DNA of 64,000 bases from Billgrantia pellis (lineage in GTDB: Bacteria; Pseudomonadota; Gammaproteobacteria; Pseudomonadales; Halomonadaceae), in assembly GCF_008297955.1 (NCBI RefSeq), contig NZ_VTPY01000003.1, forward strand, positions 434,001-498,000. The letters are read 5' to 3'. Below the pieces are notes generated by a model. The model saw only the letters and a program-made list of their open reading frames with translations, was not told the origin of the DNA and did not search any database. This document shows positions 25,941 to 34,732 of the stretch, piece by piece. The first letter of the stretch is position 1. Each line of letters starts with the position of its first letter. The position numbers and the translations under genes are program-made.

Positions 25941-26705
25941 ATGAAAAAACTGCTGACAGTATCCCTGCTGGGCCTTGCCATGGCCGCCGGCAACGCCCAG
26001 GCCCGCGATTACGATCACGTGCGCTTCGGCGTCGACGTGCCCTACGAGCCGATGGAGTACCGCACGCCCGAAGGCGAGCTGACCGGTTTCGACATCGAGC
26101 TGGGCAATGCCCTGTGCGAAGAGATCGGTGTGACCTGCGAATGGATCGAACAGGAGTGGGACGGCATCATCCCCGGCCTGCTGTCGCGCAAATACGACGC
26201 CATCATGTCGTCGATGACCATCAACGATGAGCGCCGCGCCACCGTGCTGTTCTCCGACCCGTACATCACGCCGCCTTCCGCCTGGTTCGCCCCCGAGGAA
26301 GCCGATATCGACGAGCCCAGCACCGAAAACCTCGACGGCCTGACCATCGGCGTACAGCGCGGCACTTTGCAGGACAACTACGTCACCGACCACTACGGCG
26401 ACGTGGCCGATATCAGCCGCTACTCCACCGCCGACGACATGGTGCTGGACATGGAGGCCGAGCGCCTTGATATCGTGTTCCTCGACTTCCCGGTGGGCAA
26501 GTCCACTCTGCTCGACAGCGAGGAGCGGGAATACAAGGTGGTGGGCGAGATGATCACCGAGCCCAAGGAGTACTTCGGCGACGGTTTCGGCATCGCCTTC
26601 CGTCCGCGCGACGAAGCGCTGGCCGAGCGTTTCAACGAGGCGTTGGCCACGCTGAAGGAAAACGGCACGTACGACGAAATCTACCAGCGTTATTTCGAAA
26701 AGTAA
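25941..26705 (+). CDS. Polar amino-acid ABC transporter substrate-binding protein (HisJ/AotJ-like)
   Basis: A 254-residue periplasmic binding protein with a signal peptide (residues 1-21, AQA cleavage). Family marks are EPMEYRTPEGELTGFDIELG, WDGIIPGLLSRKYDAIMSSM and GVQRGTLQDNYV, with the last aspartate-rich region binding the amino group (LDIVFLDFPVG). It delivers the ligand to the two permeases upstream. Strongest resemblance by eye is to lysine/arginine/ornithine binding proteins. A very strong hairpin follows. Confidence 0.9.
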   Translation: MKKLLTVSLLGLAMAAGNAQARDYDHVRFGVDVPYEPMEYRTPEGELTGFDIELGNALCEEIGVTCEWIEQEWDGIIPGLLSRKYDAIMSSMTINDERRATVLFSDPYITPPSAWFAPEEADIDEPSTENLDGLTIGVQRGTLQDNYVTDHYGDVADISRYSTADDMVLDMEAERLDIVFLDFPVGKSTLLDSEEREYKVVGEMITEPKEYFGDGFGIAFRPRDEALAERFNEALATLKENGTYDEIYQRYFEK

Positions 26706-26714
26706 GCGCCGTAT

Positions 26715-26749
26715 CTCACCCTTCCCCGGCGCCGCCGGGGAAGGGTGAG
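26715..26749. terminator. Long GC-rich hairpin after the ABC importer operon
   Basis: A perfect 16-pair stem (26715-26730 with 26734-26749) and a three-base loop follow the stop by nine bases. There is no U-tract on either side, so it may block RNA decay or act with Rho. It separates the convergent AtuA-like operon from the ABC importer. Confidence 0.65.
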
Positions 26750-26792
26750 CCCTCTGCGAGCGGGTCTTGGCATGCCCGAGGCTGACGACCGC

Positions 26793-27128
26793 TCAAGCGA
26801 CGCCGGGTGGCGGAGTCACCGGCAGCGACAGCAACAGCGCCGAGAGCGTCTTGCCATGGCCATCCAGGTTCAGTGCGCCATTGACCCCACCCTGCAGCAC
26901 GTCGTCGAGCACCAGGTTCACCCCACCCAGATTGGGCATGGGATAGCGGCGCACCGCGGTTACGCCACGATGGTGAAACAGGGTCATGACGCGAGCCTCG
27001 CTGAGCTGTTCGAGCAGCCAGGCGTAATGGCGCGTGTCGTGGGCGAATACCGCCAGGTTGAGTCGATCGCCCTTGTCGCCCGCCCGGGCATGGGCGTAGC
27101 GATGCAGCAGCGTAACGTCGTTATTCAT
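26793..27128 (-). CDS. AtuA-associated small protein (ferredoxin-like AtuA C-terminal-domain type)
   Basis: A 111-residue protein beginning RYAHARAGDKGDRLNLAVFA, the signature of the small domain that forms the C-terminus of AtuA proteins or stands alone beside a split AtuA. Function is unknown, but it is nearly always paired with the large AtuA-like protein. Its start overlaps the stop of that gene by four bases (ATGA). It is the last gene of the TAXI-TRAP/BKACE operon. Confidence 0.78.
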   Translation of the reverse strand: MNNDVTLLHRYAHARAGDKGDRLNLAVFAHDTRHYAWLLEQLSEARVMTLFHHRGVTAVRRYPMPNLGGVNLVLDDVLQGGVNGALNLDGHGKTLSALLLSLPVTPPPGVA

Positions 27129-28495
27129 GCTTCGCCTCCCCGATTGAGCACGACCGTTGGCGTCACCTGCTCGCGCGGCACCAGGAAGGAGGCCGTCTTG
27201 AGTCGTGGTTCATGGTGACGTCGGACGCCCCCACCTCCCGCCGGCCCACAGCAGTAGAGCGCCAGCAGCTCTTGTGTCGCCAGCTCGACCACCTCTCGAC
27301 GGGCATGCTCCACCGCCAGGCGCAGCCGCACGTCCTCCACCGTTGACCGGGACGACTCGCGCCAAGGCATCTCGTCACCATCGAACACGCTGGACACGCC
27401 GATCAGATCGAAACGCATACGCAGGTCGGGCGGGCAGCGCCGCGCCAGACGCTCGCGCAGGGTATCGCGTGCCAATCGCGCACGTGCTGCCGCATTCGGC
27501 CCGGCATAAGAGATTTCCGCTTCGCCCTGGTGACCGTCGAGAAAGCTGATGGTGGTCTTGAGCCGCGACGGCGCAGGCTTGCCGCGGACACCGTGGATGG
27601 CCACCCGATCGCGACCGATCTGGCGTATCTCGACGCCGGTCAGGTCGAGTATCACGTCGGGCGTGACATAAGCCGCGGGATCGTGGATCTCGTAGAGCAA
27701 CTGCTCCTTGACCGTCTGCTCGGTGACCAGCCCGCCGGTGCCGGCCGGCTTGGTGACGACCAAGCGTCCGTCGCGCTCGACCTCCACCAGCGGGTAGCCG
27801 AGCTCGGCCATGCCCGGCACCTCCTTCACCCCTGGGTCGGCGAAATAGCCACCGGTGACCTGGGCCCCACACTCGATCAGATGCCCCGCCAAGGCGCCGG
27901 CCGCCAGGCGATCCCAATCGTCCATGGCCCAGCCGTGATGGTGACACAGCGGCGCCAGCGCCAGTGACGGATCGGCCACGCGCCCGGCGATCACCACCTG
28001 GGCACGTTTCGCCAACGCCTCGATCAGCGGCTCGGCGCCAAGATAGACGTTGGCGGCCACGACGCGAGCCGCGTCGGGAAGTTCGCGGCGCTCTCCCTCC
28101 CAGGCCGTCCAGTCGAGTTCACCGAGACGCTCGCGCACGTCGTCGCCCTCGATCACGGCCAGGCGCGCCTCGGCGAAACCCGCCGCGCTCGTCAGCTCGG
28201 CGATGCGTCGGCAGGCGGCTCCGGGGTTGGCTGCGCCGAAGTTGCCGAGCACGCTGATATCGTTGGCCAGACAGTCGCCCAACACCGGGGCGAGAAAGGC
28301 CTCGAGCAATGGCTCGTCGCCGCCTTCGGGATTCTGCACGCGGCGCAGCTGCGCGGCCGCCAGGGTGCGCTCGCCCAGGGTCTCGAACATCAGCGCGCGC
28401 GGCGCATCGTAGCCGAGCAATGCGTCGACCAGCGGGCCGGCGGCATCCGTACGGTCGCCGGAGAATCCGGCACCGCATCCAATCACCACTGTCAT
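27125..28495 (-). CDS. AtuA-family protein (DUF1446), large subunit
   Basis: A 456-residue cytoplasmic protein of the acyclic-terpene-utilisation AtuA family. Segments such as IGCGAGFSGDRTDAA, VVIAGRVADPSLALAPL and GGYFADPGVKEVPGMAELGYP are characteristic. AtuA is needed for citronellol and geraniol breakdown in Pseudomonas, but its reaction has not been shown; in this operon the substrate need not be a terpene. It overlaps BKACE upstream (ATGA at 28495) and the small AtuA protein downstream. ATG 28495 is chosen on that coupling; the longer frame is out of family. Confidence 0.8.
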   Translation of the reverse strand: MTVVIGCGAGFSGDRTDAAGPLVDALLGYDAPRALMFETLGERTLAAAQLRRVQNPEGGDEPLLEAFLAPVLGDCLANDISVLGNFGAANPGAACRRIAELTSAAGFAEARLAVIEGDDVRERLGELDWTAWEGERRELPDAARVVAANVYLGAEPLIEALAKRAQVVIAGRVADPSLALAPLCHHHGWAMDDWDRLAAGALAGHLIECGAQVTGGYFADPGVKEVPGMAELGYPLVEVERDGRLVVTKPAGTGGLVTEQTVKEQLLYEIHDPAAYVTPDVILDLTGVEIRQIGRDRVAIHGVRGKPAPSRLKTTISFLDGHQGEAEISYAGPNAAARARLARDTLRERLARRCPPDLRMRFDLIGVSSVFDGDEMPWRESSRSTVEDVRLRLAVEHARREVVELATQELLALYCCGPAGGGGVRRHHEPRLKTASFLVPREQVTPTVVLNRGGEA

Positions 28496-29349
28496 GATTG
28501 CCTCTCCCCTGCGCGGCTGATCAAGCCGAGGAAGGCCCGCGCTTCCCGCGGAGTCATCAACCGGCGTCCTTCGGCCTCGATCCGCCGTCGCGCCAGACTC
28601 ACCAGCTCGGCATTGTCCGCGGCGCGCACGCCGTCGGGCCGCCACAGGTTGTTCTCGAAGCCGACCCGCGCGTGCCCCCCGTGTCGGGCGGCCAGGCCCA
28701 TGCATTCAGCCTCGGTGGGGCCGAAGGCGCAAACCGCCCAGCGGTCGTCCACCGTGAGCCTCTCGAGAAAAGCGGGCAGACGCGAGGGGTCGGCTACCGG
28801 AGGCGTCTCGTAGCGCCCCAGCACGAAGAGCAGCCACGCCGGTCCACCGGGAACGATGCCGCGCTCGCGAAGCGAATGGAAAGCAACGAGTTCCTCAGGC
28901 GAGTAGACGATGTACTGGATCGAGGTACCCGCCTCGGCCAGTTCGCGGCATAGCGCACCGCTCGCCTCGGCCTCCGCCGGCTCGGCGAAGAGCTCGCGTA
29001 CCGCCAGCGACACGGCATCTGGCTGCAGCTCAGCGATGACCCGACGCTGCGCGAAGGGCCGATAGCGTCCGCCCGCCTCACTGGTGACCTGCAGCACCAT
29101 GGCGTCGCCGACCGCCTCGCGAATGGCAGCCAGCGCTTCGCGGTAGGCACCGACATCGAGCAGGTGGCGCCCGTCCGGTTCGCGCACGTGCAGATGCATC
29201 ATGGCGGCTCCCGCCGTCAGGCAGGCACGCGCATCGCGAGCGAGCTCACCGGGCGTCAGCGGAATGGCGGAATGATCGTCATAGCCGCGCCGAGCGCCGT
29301 TGGGCGCGACCGTCAGCAGGCAGGGTGTCGTTGCGTTCGTTTCGCTCAT
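28492..29349 (-). CDS. Beta-keto acid cleavage enzyme (BKACE, DUF849)
   Basis: A 285-residue TIM-barrel enzyme of the BKACE family. TVAPNGARRGYDDH at the start, the zinc ligands in MHLHVREPDG (His52 and His54) and VGFENNLWRPDG near the C-terminus are diagnostic. BKACEs condense a beta-keto acid with acetyl-CoA to give acetoacetate and a new acyl-CoA, as in lysine fermentation (Kce) and carnitine breakdown. The neighbouring dehydrogenase would make the beta-keto acid. It overlaps both neighbours by ATGA. The side chain specificity cannot be read from this sequence. Confidence 0.88.
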   Translation of the reverse strand: MSETNATTPCLLTVAPNGARRGYDDHSAIPLTPGELARDARACLTAGAAMMHLHVREPDGRHLLDVGAYREALAAIREAVGDAMVLQVTSEAGGRYRPFAQRRVIAELQPDAVSLAVRELFAEPAEAEASGALCRELAEAGTSIQYIVYSPEELVAFHSLRERGIVPGGPAWLLFVLGRYETPPVADPSRLPAFLERLTVDDRWAVCAFGPTEAECMGLAARHGGHARVGFENNLWRPDGVRAADNAELVSLARRRIEAEGRRLMTPREARAFLGLISRAGERQS

Positions 29350-30272
29350 GGCGTCATCTCCTCGTTGGCCGCCTCGCCCAGAGTCCGCTGCAGCGCCACC
29401 AAGCGGGCGTCGCGACGGGCGAACAGCACATCGAGTGCCTCTCCTCGGGTGGCCTTTTCCACGCCCTCCACCACACGCGTCTTGAGCGCGTCGCTCATGG
29501 TCGGCTCGCCCAGGCTCGCCCAGCGATACTGCTGGCTGGGGCCGAGGTGGTCGAGGTAGTGGCGAATGCCGCCCTGGCCTCCCCCCAGGTGATAGGTAAG
29601 AAACGGTCCCTGGATGGCCCAGCGCAGTCCCGGCCCCGCAGTGACGGCGCGGTCGATGTCCTCGACACTGGCCACCCCCTCCTGCAGCAAGTAGAGCGCC
29701 TCGCGCCATAGCGCCGAGGAGAGCCGGTTGGCGATGTGCCCCACCATCTCCCGGCGCATTATCACCGGCTGCTTGCCGATGGCACGGTAGAAGTCAGCGA
29801 GGCGAGCGACGACGGAGGCGTCGGGCCCATAGAGTTCCACCAACGGCACCAGGTGCGGCGGGTTGAAGGGATGGGCGATGACCACCCGCCCCGGGTCGGC
29901 CACCTCGCCGACGATATCGGAGTGCTTCAACGATGACGTGCTGCTGGCCACGATCGTCCATGCGGGAGCCGCCGCCTGCAGCTCGCGCAGCAGACTCCGC
30001 TTGAGATCGATCGATTCCGGGGCGTTTTCCACCACCAGATCGGCCTCGGCGACCGCTCCTGCCGCCGTGTCACATAGCCGCGGCGTAAGCGGCTCTGCGC
30101 CGAGCGCCGTCATGTCGGCGGCGACCCGCTCCCGGAAGGCCACCCGTGCCGCCGGGTCGGGATCGTGAGCCAGTACCGTCAAGCCTCGGGAGAGAAAGTA
30201 GGCGGCCCAGCTTGCCCCGATGGTGCCGCAGCCAATGATTGCGATCTGTCGCATGCGTCGTCCTTGGTTCAT
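29346..30272 (-). CDS. 3-hydroxyacid dehydrogenase (carnitine dehydrogenase/lambda-crystallin group)
   Basis: A 308-residue enzyme of the 3-hydroxyacyl-CoA dehydrogenase superfamily, starting with the NAD loop IGCGTIGASWAAYFL. IAHPFNPPHLVPLVELYG has the catalytic His, and the C-terminal SSALWREALYLLQEGVAS and GPFLTYHLGGGQGG match the carnitine dehydrogenase and L-gulonate dehydrogenase group, which oxidise free 3-hydroxy acids rather than CoA esters. Start 30272 has AAGGAG seven bases upstream and overlaps the TRAP gene; ATG 30254 is also possible. BKACE follows directly, so the product is probably the beta-keto acid it cleaves. Confidence 0.83.
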   Translation of the reverse strand: MNQGRRMRQIAIIGCGTIGASWAAYFLSRGLTVLAHDPDPAARVAFRERVAADMTALGAEPLTPRLCDTAAGAVAEADLVVENAPESIDLKRSLLRELQAAAPAWTIVASSTSSLKHSDIVGEVADPGRVVIAHPFNPPHLVPLVELYGPDASVVARLADFYRAIGKQPVIMRREMVGHIANRLSSALWREALYLLQEGVASVEDIDRAVTAGPGLRWAIQGPFLTYHLGGGQGGIRHYLDHLGPSQQYRWASLGEPTMSDALKTRVVEGVEKATRGEALDVLFARRDARLVALQRTLGEAANEEMTP

Positions 30273-32152
30273 GACCCCGCTCCTTGAGGCAGCCGCGCAT
30301 CGCGACGTGCGGTTTGCCAGGCCCAGCCGTACAGTCCGGCCACCGTCATGACACCGGCCAGACTCGGCAATGCCATGGGCAGAACCGACAGGATCCCGGC
30401 CAGCGCCAGCGCCAGCGCATCGAGCGAGCGCCGGCCGGTCAACCGAGCGCCGCCCAGCACGCCGGCGAAGGCCAGCACGAAGGCCAGCGCCTTGATCGCG
30501 GCCAGGCCGATATCCCAGGTGTCGCCCAGCCCGATCAACCCCGGGTAGGCGAGGATCAGGAACGGAATGATATAAGTGGTGGCACCCAGGCGAATGGCAT
30601 GGCCGGCCACCTGCAGCCAACCCGCTTGGGCGATGCCGGCGGCGACGAATACGGCGATGCACACCGGCGGCGTGATCACCGAGATGGTGGCGAAATAGAA
30701 CACGAACAGATGCGCCACCAGTGGCTCGACGCCGATGCGGGTCAATGCCGGCGCCAGCACCGCCGCCACCAGTACGTAGGCCGCCGTGGTGGGAATGCCC
30801 ATGCCCATGATCAGGCAGATCACGGCGACGATCAGGGCCACCAGGAACAGCTGTTCGCCGGCGACGCTGACCACCAGCGTGGAGAGCGTGACGCCGATGC
30901 CGGTCAGGTTGAGCATGGCCACCAGAATCTGCGCCCCGGCCAACAGCACGCCGATAATCACCATGCCCTTGCCGGCATCCTCCAGGCCGGACACCAGCAT
31001 ATGCGCCATGCGCCTCGGCGAAGTGCGCCCGAGCGCAGCGAATACCACATAACTTGCCAGGAGCAGCGCCACACCAAGAAAGGCCGAGAACTGAATGGAG
31101 TAGCCTTGCAGCACGCCGCCGAACAGCCCACCGAGGGCAGCCAGTATCGGCACGATGCGCTTGGGCGTAAGCACCTCGCTCCAGGTCGGGAGCTCCGTCT
31201 CGGGGACCAGCGGCAGGCCCCTTCGTACCGCCACCAGGTGCAGGGTGAAGAACACCGCGACGTAGAAAAGCAGCGCGGGCAGCAGCGCGGCAAGCGCAAT
31301 GGTCACGTAGCTGATACCCAGGATCTCGGCCATGATGAAGGCCGCCGCGCCCAGGATGGGCGGCGCGATCTGGCCGCCGGTCGACGCCACCGACTCCACG
31401 CCGCCGGCGAAAGCCGGCGGGTACTTCAGCCGCTTCATCATGGGAATGGTGAAGTTGCCCGTCGTCGCCACGTTGGCCACGGCACTGCCGCTGACCATGG
31501 CGAAGAGACTCGAAGCCACGGTGGCGATCTTGGCCGCCCCGCCCTGGCTGCGCCCACCGATGCGCATCGACAGGTCGATGAAGGTCTGGCCGCCGCCGGT
31601 ATGCAGCAGCAGGCTGCCGAACAGCACGAAGGCGGCGATGGTCGTGGCGGCCACGCCCAGCAGCATGCCCCAGATACCCAGATCTCCGAGGTACAGCGTC
31701 TCGGTGACGAAGGCGCTATCGAAACCGCGATGGCTCAGCGGACCGGAGAGCCGGTTGCCGAACAGCGCGTAGGCGATGCCGACCAGCACCAGCACGGGAA
31801 AGATCCAGCCGATGGCGCGCCGCGCCACCTCAAGGATGGCCACTACCAACACACCGGCAAGGAGCATGTCCCGTGAGGTGGCCCATGGCAAGGTGGTCAG
31901 GATCTCGTCGGCATGCAGGGTCACGTAGAGGCTGGCGCCGATGGCGCCCGTCGCCAGTATCGCATCGACGACGATGCCCAGCGGGCGCCAGCGAGTGCCG
32001 GCGCCGAGGGGATAGGTCAGCAGGCCCAGCCCGATCACCAGCGCCAGGAATACGCTGCGATGCACCAGGCTCTCGAATGGCCCCACCGCCGAAGTGTAGA
32101 GGATGAAGCCCCCCAGCACCAAGGCGACGAGCATCAGGCTTTTTTCACGCAT
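30269..32152 (-). CDS. TAXI-family TRAP transporter, fused large and small permease
   Basis: A 627-residue membrane protein combining DctQ-like and DctM-like regions, as is normal for TAXI-type TRAP systems. Hallmarks include GVAATTIAAFVLFGSLLLHTG, GSAVANVATTGNFTIPMMK and GQIAPPILGAAAFIMAE. It imports an organic acid with the TAXI binding protein encoded 18 bases upstream. It overlaps the hydroxyacid dehydrogenase by four bases, tying transport to catabolism. Confidence 0.9.
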   Translation of the reverse strand: MREKSLMLVALVLGGFILYTSAVGPFESLVHRSVFLALVIGLGLLTYPLGAGTRWRPLGIVVDAILATGAIGASLYVTLHADEILTTLPWATSRDMLLAGVLVVAILEVARRAIGWIFPVLVLVGIAYALFGNRLSGPLSHRGFDSAFVTETLYLGDLGIWGMLLGVAATTIAAFVLFGSLLLHTGGGQTFIDLSMRIGGRSQGGAAKIATVASSLFAMVSGSAVANVATTGNFTIPMMKRLKYPPAFAGGVESVASTGGQIAPPILGAAAFIMAEILGISYVTIALAALLPALLFYVAVFFTLHLVAVRRGLPLVPETELPTWSEVLTPKRIVPILAALGGLFGGVLQGYSIQFSAFLGVALLLASYVVFAALGRTSPRRMAHMLVSGLEDAGKGMVIIGVLLAGAQILVAMLNLTGIGVTLSTLVVSVAGEQLFLVALIVAVICLIMGMGIPTTAAYVLVAAVLAPALTRIGVEPLVAHLFVFYFATISVITPPVCIAVFVAAGIAQAGWLQVAGHAIRLGATTYIIPFLILAYPGLIGLGDTWDIGLAAIKALAFVLAFAGVLGGARLTGRRSLDALALALAGILSVLPMALPSLAGVMTVAGLYGWAWQTARRDARLPQGAGS

Positions 32153-32170
32153 GGGACCGGGCTCCTTGCC

Positions 32171-33142
32171 TCATTCCACCGGCCGAAGCCGCTCGGGAAT
32201 CTCGTAGCCCTGTTCTTCGAAGTAACGTGCGGCTCCGGGATGCAGCGGTACGGTACCGCTATTCAGAGTCAGCTCGGCGAGGTCCACTTCGGCCAGGTTG
32301 GCCAGTGCGCTGACCTGGGGTTCGGGATTCTCCATCACCGCCTTGACGATCTGATAGGCGGTCTCCTCATCGAGGTCAGGGCCCGAATGCATGGCCAGGC
32401 CAAAGCTCCAGGTGGTATAGGCGGGAATGCCCTCTGCGGCGCCTTCGGGAATCTCCACCACCGAGATGTCGGGCATCCGCTCGCGAAGCAGATTCGCCTG
32501 CTCGTCGGTGAGCGACAGCACCCCGATCGGCGTGAAGGTGGCGATATCCAGCGACGAGCCGTCCAGCTTATTGCCCACCCCCGACTTGACGTAGCCGGCC
32601 ATGCGGTTGTCCTTGACCCCCGCGACCACGTCGGTGGTGGAACCGCGAACGTACTCCGGCTCGATGCCCAGCGTCTCCATGACCGCCACGGTGGTGGCTT
32701 CGGTAGCGGAACCGGTGATACCCGGGTTGAGCCGCACCCCGTCGAGGTCCGCCATCGACTCGACGCCGGCATCCTCGCGCATCACCACGTTCTGCGGTGC
32801 CTGGGAATAGACCCACAGCAGACGGTTGTCCACCGGGCGCTCGGCGAACTCGCCTTCTCCGGCGTAGGCGTGATAGCCCACGTTGGTCGTCACCAGGCCC
32901 ATGTCCACCTGGCCGCGCAGGATACGCCTGAGGTTGTCCACGGTGGCGCCGGTTTCGACCACCGAGGCACTCGTCTCGGGAACCTGCTGATTGATGATCT
33001 GCCCCACGGCGACGAAGTAGCCGTACTGGCTGGAGGAGGTGGACGTAGAGCCAATCAGTAACTGCTCGTCGGCCTGAGAAGAGATTGCCACGAGGCTTGC
33101 GCCGATCAGCGCAGCCGTCAGCGGCTTTTTGAGGGAGAACAT
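32171..33142 (-). CDS. TAXI-family TRAP transporter solute-binding protein
   Basis: A 323-residue periplasmic binding protein with a signal peptide (cleavage near SSQADE). LLIGSTSTSSSQYGYFVAVGQ then NQQVPETSASVVETGATVDNLRRI matches the TAXI fold. TAXI proteins bind dicarboxylates or amino-acid-like acids. ATG 33142 has GGAG nine bases upstream. It is the first gene of the operon and divergent from a LysR gene with 134 bases between. Confidence 0.88.
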   Translation of the reverse strand: MFSLKKPLTAALIGASLVAISSQADEQLLIGSTSTSSSQYGYFVAVGQIINQQVPETSASVVETGATVDNLRRILRGQVDMGLVTTNVGYHAYAGEGEFAERPVDNRLLWVYSQAPQNVVMREDAGVESMADLDGVRLNPGITGSATEATTVAVMETLGIEPEYVRGSTTDVVAGVKDNRMAGYVKSGVGNKLDGSSLDIATFTPIGVLSLTDEQANLLRERMPDISVVEIPEGAAEGIPAYTTWSFGLAMHSGPDLDEETAYQIVKAVMENPEPQVSALANLAEVDLAELTLNSGTVPLHPGAARYFEEQGYEIPERLRPVE

Positions 33143-33276
33143 TGGCGTTTGCTCCATCTGAATGGATTGTTGTCGGTTGTCGTCCAGAACGGAAATACGT
33201 TCGGCCGCCTTCAGAATGGAAAACTCAGCTGTTATTTGTCTAATATAATTAATCGAACGAGACTTTTAATTTATTT

Positions 33277-34188
33277 ATGCAACCCTCCATTCGTCAGCTC
33301 AAGGCCTTCGTTGCCATCGCCGATCTCGGCAGTTTCGTCGAGGCTTCGGAGCGCCTGCATCTCTCCCAGCCGGCGCTGAGCATCGCCATTCGCAAGCTGG
33401 AGCAGGCGGTGGGAGGCGTCCTGTTCAACCGCTCGCCCCGCGGGGTACAGCTCACCCCCGAGGGGCGAGTCTTCTTGCCCACGGCGAGGCGTCTTATCGG
33501 CGACTGGGAGGAGGCGCTGGGCGATCTCGGCGAGCTGTTTAACAAACAGCGCGGCAAGGTGACCCTGGCCGCACTACCGACTCTTGCTGCCGGGTTCCTT
33601 CCCGCCGTGCTGGCCGACTACCGTCGCCGTCACCCCAACATCGCCATCAGCGTGCACGACGTGCTCGCCAATCAGGTGGACGATCTGGTCAGCGACCAGC
33701 GCGCCGACATCGGTTTCTCGGTACGGCCCTCGGGGTCGGAGGCGACCCGCTTCGAGCCGCTGATCGACGATCACTTCGTGGCCGTCTGTCCCGTGGGGCA
33801 CCCGTTGCTCGCTCACGACGAGGTGAGCTGGGAGTCGCTGTTGCGTTATCCCATCATCGCCGTCAGTCGCCTCTCCAGCACGCGCCAGGCGATCGAGGAG
33901 GTACTGCAGACGCTAGGGAGCGAGATGGATCTGATGTGTGAGGTCAGCCAGATTGGTACCGCGGGTCGTATGGTCGCTGCCGGGCTCGGCGTTTCCGCCC
34001 TGCCCTCGCTGAGCTTTCGTCAGATCTCCTCGGAGGGCATCGGCTGGCGACCGCTGACGGGACCGCGCATGCCCCGCACCTTGGGCATCATCACGCCGAC
34101 GCGTACCCCTCTCTCCGCCGCCGCCAGCGCCATGCTGGAGCGGGTGCGGGAGCATGCCGCCCGGCTCCAGGCAGATCGATTCGAGTGA
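33277..34188 (+). CDS. LysR-family transcriptional regulator of the TAXI-TRAP/BKACE operon
   Basis: A 303-residue LysR protein. The HTH is IADLGSFVEASERLHLSQPAL near residues 12-32, and KVTLAALPTLAAGFLPAVLADY opens the effector domain. It faces the TAXI-TRAP gene and probably controls the operon. The leader is very AT-rich, with TATAAT at 33244-33249 and no recognisable Shine-Dalgarno sequence before the ATG, so translation may be weak or leaderless. Confidence 0.87.
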   Translation: MQPSIRQLKAFVAIADLGSFVEASERLHLSQPALSIAIRKLEQAVGGVLFNRSPRGVQLTPEGRVFLPTARRLIGDWEEALGDLGELFNKQRGKVTLAALPTLAAGFLPAVLADYRRRHPNIAISVHDVLANQVDDLVSDQRADIGFSVRPSGSEATRFEPLIDDHFVAVCPVGHPLLAHDEVSWESLLRYPIIAVSRLSSTRQAIEEVLQTLGSEMDLMCEVSQIGTAGRMVAAGLGVSALPSLSFRQISSEGIGWRPLTGPRMPRTLGIITPTRTPLSAAASAMLERVREHAARLQADRFE

Positions 34189-34197
34189 AACGGCCGA

Positions 34198-34653
34198 TCA
34201 GCTCCGGTGCGGCCCCGGCACGTGGCTGGGCTCGCCGGTGTCGGCGGGAAGTTCACGCAGAGCTGGCTGGGCCAGCTCCTGGAGGATGCCGCAATGGCTG
34301 GAATCAGTCTCGCCATTGCAGCGCGAGCGCAGCGTCGCCAGTGCCTGGCGCAGTGCCTGCAGTTGCTCGATGCGGGCCTCCACGTGAGCCAAATGATCGT
34401 CGATCAGGCCATTGACGGCATTGCACGGCTGGCGCGGGTGATCGTGATAGTCGAGCAGGGTACGTATCTCGTCTAGCGTCATGTCCAGCGTGCGGCAGTG
34501 GCGGATGAAGCGCAGCCGCTCGGTGTGGGGCTCGGCATACAGCCGATAGTTGGCGCTGCTACGAGCAGGCTCGGGTAGCAGCCCCTCACGCTCGTAGTAG
34601 CGGATGGTTTCCACCGGGCAGCCCGTACGGGTGGCCAGTTCACCGATCTTCAT
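34198..34653 (-). CDS. cadR: CadR/PbrR-type MerR-family metal-responsive regulator
   Basis: A 151-residue MerR protein. The N-terminus KIGELATRTGCPVETIRYYE is the winged HTH. Cys77 (QPCNAVN) and Cys112 (SRCNGE) match the Cd/Pb-binding cysteines, with a third at Cys121. It should distort and activate the divergent promoter of the metal ATPase when bound to Cd, Pb or Zn. It reads away from the ATPase across an 80-base gap with a clear dyad operator. Its stop is nine bases from the convergent LysR stop. Confidence 0.9.
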   Translation of the reverse strand: MKIGELATRTGCPVETIRYYEREGLLPEPARSSANYRLYAEPHTERLRFIRHCRTLDMTLDEIRTLLDYHDHPRQPCNAVNGLIDDHLAHVEARIEQLQALRQALATLRSRCNGETDSSHCGILQELAQPALRELPADTGEPSHVPGPHRS

Positions 34654-34671
34654 GAGCACCTCACAAGTCGC

Positions 34672-34695
34672 TTGACCCTGTAGTGGCTACAGGGT
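34672..34695 (+). promoter_or_regulatory. MerR-type operator-promoter of the metal ATPase gene
   Basis: ACCCTGTAG, TGG, CTACAGGGT (34675-34695) is a perfect 21-bp dyad directly in front of the ATPase gene. TTGACC at 34672-34677 would be the -35 element, with the dyad starting inside it, as in MerR-controlled promoters where the spacer is overlong. The -10 is not clear; 34697-34706 is the likely place. Confidence 0.8.
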
Positions 34696-34732
34696 GTTCC
34701 ATCATGGTAGACCAATGACACGGAGTTCTACC

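Noticed and set aside
26715-26749. Perfect 16-pair hairpin considered as an attachment site or mobile-element end
   Set aside because: No partner copy, no target duplication and no recombinase; its position after an operon fits a transcript-end structure.
30284-31876. 530-codon plus-strand frame opposite the TAXI permease
   Set aside because: Same antisense artefact, composed of charged low-complexity sequence.
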